Shown here: positions 1 through 3,794 of the stretch, piece by piece
Layout of the letters: the number at the start of each line of letters is the position of its first letter
How positions within the stretch are numbered: the first letter of the stretch is position 1
NCBI GenBank assembly: GCA_029288535.1
Contig: JARIGY010000083.1
Location: 1-5,100 of the forward strand
Direction of reading: 5' to 3'
From: Candidatus Tayloriibacteriota bacterium
GTDB taxonomy: Bacteria > Patescibacteriota > Minisyncoccia > Phycocordibacterales > JAKAEA01
Length of the DNA: 5,100 bases
The notes under the pieces: generated by a model
The model's input: only the letters and a program-made list of their open reading frames with translations
Databases searched by the model: none
Told to the model about the DNA's origin: nothing
Translations under genes and position numbers: made by a program

Positions 1-353
1 TAAGAGACAGCTATAAGCTTATTGATAGTCTCGACACTCACGAGCGGATGGTCGCCCGGCAAAACCACAAGCGTGGTAATGCCTTTATCCTTGAGTGATT
101 CGCACGCCATCCGCACTGCGTGGCCGGTACCGAGCTGTTCTTTCTGCTCGGCATACAGATACTCATTATTAGTGGCATCTATAACTTCCTGCGCCTTGTG
201 GCCGACGATAAGGGTCGGCTTCGGATCTATCTGCACGACAGAAGCGAGCAGACGCCTGATGATAGGCACGCCTTTTACCGGGTGCAGCACTTTCGGCAGA
301 TCGGATTTCATGCGGGTTCCCTTCCCCGCGGCAAGTATGACTACATGGACCAT
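1..353 (-). CDS. glmU: GlmU-type UDP-N-acetylglucosamine pyrophosphorylase, N-terminal part (runs off left edge)
   Basis: Only the first 117 codons are in the window. The protein opens with the nucleotidyltransferase signature LAAGKGTRM (residues 7-15) followed by PKVLHPV (20-26), which binds the nucleotide triphosphate. EQLGTGHAV (72-80) is characteristic of GlmU, and GDHPL (100-104) supplies the metal-binding aspartate D101, corresponding to D105 of E. coli GlmU. The known reaction is UTP plus GlcNAc-1-phosphate to UDP-GlcNAc, the cytoplasmic entry to peptidoglycan synthesis. Whether the C-terminal acetyltransferase (left-handed beta-helix) half is present cannot be seen, so a monofunctional nucleotidyltransferase or a related sugar-nucleotide enzyme remains possible. 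The start is the ATG at 353-351. No Shine-Dalgarno sequence precedes it. It lies 108 bases downstream of tRNA-Ala on the same strand with no terminator between them. Confidence 0.8.
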   Translation of the reverse strand, partial: MVHVVILAAGKGTRMKSDLPKVLHPVKGVPIIRRLLASVVQIDPKPTLIVGHKAQEVIDATNNEYLYAEQKEQLGTGHAVRMACESLKDKGITTLVVLPGDHPLVSVETINKLIAVS

Positions 354-397
354 AAAACTATATGTGACTATTTATGCTTCGATAATAATCAGTACAT

Positions 398-406
398 ACT
401 ATAACA
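398..406 (-). promoter_or_regulatory. Putative extended -10 promoter of the glmU-type gene
   Basis: Read on the minus strand, the sequence is TGTTATAGT: a TGn extension followed by TATAGT (5 of 6 to the -10 consensus). No convincing -35 element lies upstream. Transcription would start near 391, leaving a leader of about 38 bases without a Shine-Dalgarno sequence. The same TGT-TATA architecture precedes ddl. This is inferred from sequence only, and read-through from the tRNA is an alternative source of the mRNA. Confidence 0.4.
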
Positions 407-461
407 ATCCTGGGAAAAGAAAAGTTACATCGCTTCAGTTTTATTTTATCTAAGGCTTTTT

Positions 462-537
462 TGGTGGACCCTACAGGACTCGAACCTGCCACCCCCTCAT
501 TGCAAATGAGGTGCTCTACCAGATGAGCTAAGGGCCC
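462..537 (-). tRNA. tRNA-Ala (anticodon UGC)
   Basis: A complete 76-base tRNA including an encoded CCA end (462-464). The acceptor arms GGGCCCT and AGGGTCC pair over seven positions. The third pair is G3:U70, the classic identity element read by alanyl-tRNA synthetase. The anticodon stem CCTCA/TGAGG encloses the loop TTTGCAA, giving anticodon TGC (UGC), which reads GCN alanine codons. The T-arm has the GGTTCGAGTCC pattern and the D-arm contains AGCTCA...TGGTAGAGC. The discriminator base is A73. The gene starts 41 bases after the ddl stop codon and has its own promoter. No U-rich terminator follows the CCA end, so the primary transcript probably continues toward the glmU-type gene and is trimmed. 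Confidence 0.97.
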
Positions 538-547
538 AGTACTTGAG

Positions 548-575
548 ATTTTACACGATTTAGAAAATTTCGCAA
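548..575 (-). promoter_or_regulatory. Promoter of tRNA-Ala
   Basis: On the minus strand, TTGCGA (575-570, 4 of 6 to the -35 consensus) is separated by 16 bases from TAAAAT (553-548, 5 of 6 to the -10 consensus). Ten bases separate the -10 box from the mature 5' end, so initiation near 541 leaves a short leader for RNase P. The -35 box starts just outside the ddl stop codon, so the promoter fills the whole gap between ddl and the tRNA. Confidence 0.65.
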
Positions 576-578
576 ATG

Positions 579-1541
579 CTACTCCATTGCCAGAGCAAGC
601 AGATGCCCGATAAAATCCCGCATCGTGCAGCCGATGGCATCCAGTGACTTGGGCAAAAGAGACTGGTCTGTCAGGCCCGGCAGCGTGTTTGTTTCGAGAA
701 TGAAAACGCCGCGGCGGGGATGAATCATAAAATCGGAGCGGGAGTAGTGGCGAAGGCCGAGCGATTCATGGGCAAGCTTCGCCATGCGCTGGATCTCATC
801 CTTTTCTTTTTCACTGAAATTGCCGGGCACTATTTCTTGGGATGCGCCGCCGTATTTGGCGGCATAATCGAAAAAGCCGTTTTCTTTCGGATGGATGATT
901 TCAACCGGCAGAAGCGCGTAGACAGGTTCGCCGCGGAAATTGTTGACGACGCCGCAGGTCGCTTCCCTGCCTTTTATATATTCCTCGACAAGCACAACAT
1001 CTGAAATGGCAAAGGCTTTGAAAAGCGCCGCTTCGAGGTCGGCAAAGTTTTTAACAACGGAAACGCCGACGGAAGAACCGGAGCTTGCCGGCTTCACGAC
1101 CAGTGGCAGGAGGAAATGATGGAAGATGTGGCTGAGCTTTTCGTCGACGGAATCGGCTTTTTTGATGACGGCGTAATAGGGAGTTTTAATGCCATGCGTT
1201 TCAAAAGCTTTTTTTGTCAGATGCTTGTTCATGGCCAGCGAAGAAGCGACGGAACCGGAACCGGTGTACGGCATGCCGAGCGCATCGAGGATCTTCTGCA
1301 CCTTTCCGTCTTCGCCGTATTCACCGTGCATTGCGTTGAATACGACGTCGATGTTGGCAAGAGCGCGGTCCGGGCTCCGCTCGAAGCCTTCGCGGTGCCA
1401 AGCGCCTTCCTTTGAAATCAGAATATCATGTGCCTGGAAACGCTCCGGCATATGCTCCAAGATAGCCGCGCCGGTTTTGAGCGAGACGTCGTATTCGCTT
1501 GAAGGTCCGCCGCGAAGCACTGCGACATTGAGTTTCGACAT
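579..1541 (-). CDS. ddl: D-alanine--D-alanine ligase
   Basis: A 320-residue ATP-grasp ligase of normal family length (E. coli DdlB is 306). It joins two D-alanines with ATP in the cytoplasm, giving the dipeptide for the UDP-MurNAc-pentapeptide. The N-terminal domain has GGPSSEYDVSL (11-21) with E16 matching catalytic E15 of DdlB, then HGEYGEDGKVQ (72-82) and PYTGSG (91-96). The ATP-binding region has VVKPASSGSSVGV (148-160) and VEEYIKGRE (185-193). AKY (228-230) keeps the tyrosine associated with D-Ala-D-Ala specificity, which VanA-type D-Ala-D-Lac ligases lack. YSRSDF (266-271) and LETNT (282-286) supply R268, D270, E283 and N285, all offset by 13 from their E. coli equivalents. The ATG at 1541 is chosen because family homology starts there and a promoter abuts it. 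The frame stays open upstream to 1826, but that part crosses a terminator and another gene. There is no Shine-Dalgarno sequence. The stop is TAG. Confidence 0.96.
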   Translation of the reverse strand: MSKLNVAVLRGGPSSEYDVSLKTGAAILEHMPERFQAHDILISKEGAWHREGFERSPDRALANIDVVFNAMHGEYGEDGKVQKILDALGMPYTGSGSVASSLAMNKHLTKKAFETHGIKTPYYAVIKKADSVDEKLSHIFHHFLLPLVVKPASSGSSVGVSVVKNFADLEAALFKAFAISDVVLVEEYIKGREATCGVVNNFRGEPVYALLPVEIIHPKENGFFDYAAKYGGASQEIVPGNFSEKEKDEIQRMAKLAHESLGLRHYSRSDFMIHPRRGVFILETNTLPGLTDQSLLPKSLDAIGCTMRDFIGHLLALAME

Positions 1542-1547
1542 GCATCC

Positions 1548-1556
1548 AGTATAACA
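1548..1556 (-). promoter_or_regulatory. Extended -10 promoter of ddl, predicting a leaderless mRNA
   Basis: On the minus strand the sequence is TGTTATACT: a TGn extension and TATACT (5 of 6 to the -10 consensus). The bases GGATGC follow, and the next base is the A of the ddl start codon at 1541. Bacterial transcription usually starts about seven bases after the -10 box, which puts the first mRNA base on the start codon itself. The -35 region is poor (GAATTA at 17-base spacing), as is usual for extended -10 promoters. The absence of any Shine-Dalgarno sequence supports the leaderless reading. Confidence 0.6.
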
Positions 1557-1583
1557 CCAAGCGGGGTAAATAATTCTGTGCAT

Positions 1584-1625
1584 AAATAAAAACCCACTAG
1601 GCAACACGGTGTTGCCTAGTGGGTT
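1584..1625 (-). terminator. Intrinsic terminator after the zinc-ribbon gene
   Basis: A perfect 17-base inverted repeat, AACCCACTAGGCAACAC (1591-1607) and its complement (1609-1625), has a single central base, so the outer 15 or so pairs form the stem. On the minus strand it is followed by TTTTTATTTA. The plus-strand side has no T tract, so it acts on minus-strand transcripts. It begins 20 bases after the stop of the zinc-ribbon gene and separates the uvrC/zinc-ribbon region from ddl. Confidence 0.88.
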
Positions 1626-1645
1626 AGCCGAGAAATAGCGGAATG

Positions 1646-1774
1646 CTACCTTTTTGGCACTTTGAACTTTTGCCTGCACCTGCCGTTCTGGCAAGTCACC
1701 GTGTCGCCGCGGCGCTTGGTAGAGAATGTGTGTGAACCTTGGCAATGAGGGCATGTGACGCTCATCTGCTTCAT
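1646..1774 (-). CDS. Small basic zinc-ribbon protein, 42 residues, function unknown
   Basis: An ATG (1774) to TAG (1646) frame encoding 42 residues, easily missed because the extended ddl frame overlaps it in another register. Two cysteine knuckles are visible: CPHC (8-11) and CQNGRC (28-33), that is CX2C-X16-CX4C, a pattern expected to hold one zinc ion. The rest is rich in Lys and Arg (KRRG 20-23, RCRQKFKVPKR at the end), which suggests nucleic-acid binding. The start is supported by the Shine-Dalgarno sequence AAAGGA at 1786-1781, six bases before the ATG, and by a promoter and terminator enclosing the frame. It begins 90 bases after uvrC on the same strand, so it may also be read from uvrC. 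The C-P-x-C ... C-x(n)-C-x2-F layout recalls the zinc ribbon of IS1 InsA and other short zinc ribbons, but there is no transposase here. No specific function can be assigned. Confidence 0.8.
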   Translation of the reverse strand: MKQMSVTCPHCQGSHTFSTKRRGDTVTCQNGRCRQKFKVPKR

Positions 1775-1780
1775 ACCGAT

Positions 1781-1803
1781 TCCTTTCGCACCCCCTTAAA
1801 GGA
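1781..1803 (-). promoter_or_regulatory. Shine-Dalgarno sequence of the zinc-ribbon gene within a possible sequestering hairpin
   Basis: AAAGGA (minus strand, 1786-1781) is a strong ribosome binding site six bases before the ATG at 1774 and fixes that start. TCCTTT (1803-1798) lies upstream in the same leader and is its exact complement, so a 6-bp hairpin with an 11-base loop could hide the site. A second 5-bp hairpin (CCGAC/GTCGG, 1823-1809) sits just upstream. The ribosome binding site is well supported. The regulatory fold is a hypothesis. Confidence 0.5.
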
Positions 1804-1836
1804 CGTGTCCGACCCATTGTCGGCAACTAGAAATAT

Positions 1837-1864
1837 ATTTTACATATATTACCGAACTCTGCAA
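1837..1864 (-). promoter_or_regulatory. Promoter of the zinc-ribbon gene
   Basis: On the minus strand, TTGCAG (1864-1859, 3 of 6 to the -35 consensus) and TAAAAT (1842-1837, 5 of 6 to the -10 consensus) are 16 bases apart. The -35 box directly abuts the uvrC stop codon. Initiation near 1830 would give a leader of about 56 bases. The -10 context, TG immediately before TAAAAT, is the same as in the tRNA-Ala promoter. Confidence 0.5.
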
Positions 1865-3112
1865 CTACCTTATCCTGTCCCTTTTCTTGCGATGATAGGC
1901 GATGGCGAAACGGTGCGCTTCGCTGTTGGCGAGGATGATCTGGCTTTTGTATTTTTGCGAAATCGCTTCGTCACCCATGATACCTCTCGGCTTATGGCGC
2001 TCGTCTTTTACAACCGAAACTAAATCTATAGCGAGACCGCGCTCGGCAAGGACGCTAATTGCAGCGTTGAGCTGGGCTTGGCCGCCGTCGACAACAATGA
2101 GATTTGGCATCGGCCATTCGAGGTGCCCGAGCCTTCTTCGCAGGATCTCCTTGAGTGCGGCAGTGTCGTTCACGCCGGGATTCAATTTGATTTTGAATTT
2201 CCTGTAATCCGATTTTTTCGGCTCGCCGTCTTCAATAGCGACCATGACGCCGACAACGCTGGTGCCGGAGCTGTGGGCCACATCGTACGCCTCGATCCGA
2301 AACGCCCGCAGGCTTCCATTGCTCGCCACCTCGCCGCCGGCCGACGCATCCATCCTATTCTCCTGCTTGAGCAGTGCGACATCCTGGATATGGTTGACCG
2401 CAAAAATAGTTTTGCGCACGCCTGCGGCTTTTTCGAACTCCTGCTTCTTGGCATACTCATGCATCTGCTTTTCCAAATTCTTCAGCAGCGCTTTCTTTTT
2501 GCCTTCGAAAAAGAGTTTCAAATTGTTGATCTGCTTGGCGTATTCGGCTTTTGAAATCTCACCGGTGCAGACGCCGGGACACAGGCCGATCTGGCGGTTG
2601 AAACACGGCCGGCCGGGTTTGCATTTGTTGTCTCTGTACGGAAATATCCTGCGGATGATCTTCACTGCCTCCTTGAGCTGCGCACCATGCGGAAATGGCC
2701 CGAAAATGTATTTGTACTTTTTGTGATTTTCATCACTGTCAGCCAGCAATATCCTGCCTCGTATCGTAAAAATCTTTGGGAAATCCTCATTGGTAAAAAC
2801 CACATAGTTGTAGCTTTTATTATCCTTCTCTTTGGTGTTGTATTTGGGCTGATGCGTCTTGATGAGGTTGGCTTCGAGCAAGAGTGCCTCAAGTACCGAG
2901 TCGGTCCGGATAAAATCAACATCGTCGGCAAGCGCCATCATGTCGACCAGAAGCCGGCCGCGGGTGGCGATCAGATCCGCGCCGAAATAGCTCCTGACCC
3001 TGTTTTGGAGCGAAGTGGCTTTGCCGATGTAGAGGATGTTTTTCTCTTTGTCTCTGAAAAGATACACACCCGGCTCATCAGGCAGCTTTTTGAGGATTTC
3101 TTGACTAATCAT
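1865..3112 (-). CDS. uvrC: Excinuclease ABC subunit C, short form lacking the C-terminal helix-hairpin-helix domain
   Basis: UvrC makes the two incisions flanking a DNA lesion once UvrB has been loaded. The GIY-YIG nuclease domain for the 3' cut spans about residues 12-95: GVYLF (15-19), LYIGKA (27-32), R38/R40, and LEANLIK (79-85) with catalytic E80. A cysteine cluster, C164, C170, C178 and C182, matches the iron-sulfur site known in UvrC. The UvrB-binding UVR motif is about 212-240. The RNase H-like domain for the 5' cut keeps its D-D-H triad: D277 in AYDVAH, D342 in VVDGG and H400 in AHRFAI. The protein ends at residue 415 (HRKKRDRIR), just where other UvrCs continue into tandem HhH DNA-binding motifs (about 600 residues in E. 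coli). The 90 bases after the stop encode no HhH in any frame, so this is a natural short form rather than a frameshift. The ATG at 3112 has no Shine-Dalgarno sequence. Confidence 0.96.
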   Translation of the reverse strand: MISQEILKKLPDEPGVYLFRDKEKNILYIGKATSLQNRVRSYFGADLIATRGRLLVDMMALADDVDFIRTDSVLEALLLEANLIKTHQPKYNTKEKDNKSYNYVVFTNEDFPKIFTIRGRILLADSDENHKKYKYIFGPFPHGAQLKEAVKIIRRIFPYRDNKCKPGRPCFNRQIGLCPGVCTGEISKAEYAKQINNLKLFFEGKKKALLKNLEKQMHEYAKKQEFEKAAGVRKTIFAVNHIQDVALLKQENRMDASAGGEVASNGSLRAFRIEAYDVAHSSGTSVVGVMVAIEDGEPKKSDYRKFKIKLNPGVNDTAALKEILRRRLGHLEWPMPNLIVVDGGQAQLNAAISVLAERGLAIDLVSVVKDERHKPRGIMGDEAISQKYKSQIILANSEAHRFAIAYHRKKRDRIR

Positions 3113-3129
3113 AAAACCAATAGTAATTT
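3101..3129 (+). promoter_or_regulatory. Promoter of the 67-residue protein gene, overlapping the uvrC promoter
   Basis: TTGACT (3101-3106, 5 of 6 to the -35 consensus) and TAATTT (3124-3129, 3 of 6) are 17 bases apart. Initiation near 3136 gives a leader of about 30 bases. The -35 box lies inside the first codons of uvrC. The -10 box shares two bases with the uvrC -10 box on the other strand. Confidence 0.4.
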
Positions 3130-3148
3130 AACTTGAGAAAAGGGGCAA
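3120..3148 (-). promoter_or_regulatory. Promoter of uvrC, predicting a leaderless or near-leaderless mRNA
   Basis: On the minus strand, TTGCCC (3148-3143, 4 of 6) and TACTAT (3125-3120, 4 of 6) are separated by exactly 17 bases. Seven bases, TGGTTTT, separate the -10 box from the ATG at 3112. Initiation at the usual distance therefore falls on or next to the start codon. No LexA-like operator that I recognise overlaps it. Confidence 0.55.
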
Positions 3149-3155
3149 CCTCAAC

Positions 3156-3161
3156 AAGGAG
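3156..3161 (+). promoter_or_regulatory. Shine-Dalgarno sequence fixing the start at 3166
   Basis: AAGGAG lies four bases before the ATG at 3166. It decides this start over the in-frame TTG at 3133, which has no ribosome binding site and would sit at or upstream of the expected transcription start. Confidence 0.8.
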
Positions 3162-3165
3162 ACTT

Positions 3166-3369
3166 ATGAAGGATGACGTCAAATTGGAGATCGGCACAAC
3201 TTTGGATCCAACTCTCCACGAAGATGATATCGAGGAGATGATGGAAACGATCAAAAAGGGCAGACAAGTCGTCGGCCCGACACCGGCTCAGATCCGAGAA
3301 ATCGACGAATTGTTTGCCTGGCATCGGGCAAGTGCCGCGGTTAGCATCCCTGTCGGTAAAATCTGGTGA
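3166..3369 (+). CDS. Small acidic protein of unknown function, 67 residues
   Basis: I do not recognise this protein. It is a complete frame from the ATG at 3166 to the TGA at 3367-3369, with the Shine-Dalgarno sequence AAGGAG and a strong terminator 16 bases after the stop. The N-terminal half is acidic and probably partly helical (LHEDDIEEMMETIKKGRQ, residues 17-34). A central PTPAQIREIDELFAWHR stretch (39-55) looks like a second amphipathic helix capped by the prolines, and the tail is short and hydrophobic, ending PVGKIW. There is no signal peptide, membrane segment or cysteine. It is divergent from uvrC with overlapping promoters and followed by another small plus-strand gene. The use of TGA as stop shows the standard reading of UGA. 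Its reality rests on the expression signals, not on homology. Confidence 0.78.
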   Translation: MKDDVKLEIGTTLDPTLHEDDIEEMMETIKKGRQVVGPTPAQIREIDELFAWHRASAAVSIPVGKIW

Positions 3370-3385
3370 GTAAAGCTGCGGATCG

Positions 3386-3416
3386 CACGGCAAGAATTTT
3401 TCTTGCCGTGTTTTTT
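3386..3416 (+). terminator. Intrinsic terminator after the 67-residue protein gene
   Basis: CACGGCAAGA (3386-3395) pairs perfectly with TCTTGCCGTG (3401-3410) around a five-base loop and is followed by six T residues (3411-3416). It is a textbook rho-independent terminator on the plus strand and makes the upstream gene monocistronic. Confidence 0.93.
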
Positions 3417-3440
3417 ATTTTAGCGCTTTTAAATTAAAAC

Positions 3441-3469
3441 TTGACTGATAATAATTCTAAGAGTACATT
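3441..3469 (+). promoter_or_regulatory. Promoter of the 78-residue protein gene
   Basis: TTGACT (3441-3446, 5 of 6 to the -35 consensus) and TACATT (3464-3469, 4 of 6 to the -10 consensus) have the optimal 17-base spacing. Initiation near 3476 leaves a leader of about 43 bases. The -35 hexamer is identical to that proposed for the preceding plus-strand gene. Confidence 0.65.
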
Positions 3470-3504
3470 TTGAAATAGATTTTTGCAAAGCCTCATTCTT
3501 TTTG

Positions 3505-3511
3505 AAAGGAG
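3505..3511 (+). promoter_or_regulatory. Shine-Dalgarno sequence fixing the start at 3519
   Basis: AAAGGAG lies seven bases before the ATG at 3519, which is ideal spacing. It decides this start over the in-frame TTG at 3483, which lacks a ribosome binding site. Confidence 0.88.
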
Positions 3512-3518
3512 AGGAAGT

Positions 3519-3755
3519 ATGGACATCTCGACCACGAAGCTTAGCGCTGAAGAGGTACGCAACAGGAAGACTGTGTTAGACGCAAGACGGCACCTTGCGC
3601 AGCAGGCACTGCACAGGGCCCAAAATACCCTCAAGGAGATCGATCGGAAACTTTCGGAACTTCCCGGACTCTGCCCGCATGAGAATGGCACTGGAGACAC
3701 TTGTATCTTGTCGCATTCTCAATGCCCTGACTGCGGACTTGACGAAATTGTCTAG
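3519..3755 (+). CDS. Small helical protein with a Cys/His cluster, 78 residues, function unknown
   Basis: I do not recognise this protein. Residues 8-48 form one long, strongly charged helix (from LSAEEVRNRK to EIDRKLSELP) with Leu/Ala spacing suggestive of a coiled coil. The C-terminal 28 residues hold a compact Cys/His cluster: CPH (52-54), C62, H66, and CPDC (69-72) followed by G. This looks like a small zinc-binding knuckle, although the first half is C-P-H rather than CX2C. There is no signal peptide or membrane segment. The ATG at 3519 is fixed by a consensus Shine-Dalgarno sequence. The gene has its own promoter and a terminator starting five bases after its TAG stop, so it is a self-contained unit. 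It converges on uvrA. A helix plus a zinc knuckle could mediate dimerisation and nucleic-acid or protein binding, but that is speculation. Confidence 0.82.
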   Translation: MDISTTKLSAEEVRNRKTVLDARRHLAQQALHRAQNTLKEIDRKLSELPGLCPHENGTGDTCILSHSQCPDCGLDEIV

Positions 3756-3759
3756 CAGG

Positions 3760-3794
3760 AGCGTCGGTCTTCAGTTGAAGACCGACGCTTTTTT
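3760..3794 (+). terminator. Intrinsic terminator after the 78-residue protein gene, overlapping the uvrA stop codon
   Basis: AGCGTCGGTCTTC (3760-3772) pairs over 13 positions with GAAGACCGACGCT (3777-3789) around the four-base loop AGTT. T residues follow from 3789 to 3794. On the plus strand this is a strong rho-independent terminator. Its T tract includes two bases of the uvrA stop codon (3793-3795). For minus-strand uvrA transcripts the same hairpin follows the stop immediately but lacks a U tract, so it may protect the 3' end rather than terminate. Confidence 0.92.

Noticed and set aside
357..362. TATAGT as the -10 box of a leaderless glmU-type mRNA.
   Set aside because: Only three bases separate it from the ATG, so transcription would begin inside the start codon region. 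The element at 398-406 fits better.
579..1541. VanA-type D-Ala-D-Lac ligase (vancomycin resistance).
   Set aside because: The AKY tyrosine typical of D-Ala-D-Ala ligases is present, and there are no vanH or vanX neighbours.
1646..1774. Remnant of an IS1-like InsA gene.
   Set aside because: The zinc-ribbon layout is similar, but there are no inverted repeats, no transposase and a complete set of own expression signals.
1542..1826. Extension of the ddl frame by 95 codons upstream of 1541.
   Set aside because: It has no ligase homology, crosses the 1584-1625 terminator and overlaps the zinc-ribbon gene in another frame, while a promoter abuts the ATG at 1541.
2078..2726. Long plus-strand open frames (about 160 codons) antisense to uvrC.
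   Set aside because: They have no Shine-Dalgarno sequence, no homology I recognise and low-complexity translations. They are shadows of the uvrC codon pattern, as are similar frames opposite ddl, uvrA and the glmU-type gene.
3133..3165. TTG start adding 11 residues to the 67-residue protein.
   Set aside because: No ribosome binding site precedes it, and it lies at or before the predicted transcription start. The ATG at 3166 has AAGGAG.
3483..3518. TTG start adding 12 residues to the 78-residue protein.
   Set aside because: It has no ribosome binding site, and the extension is a translation of the leader including the AAAGGAG site.
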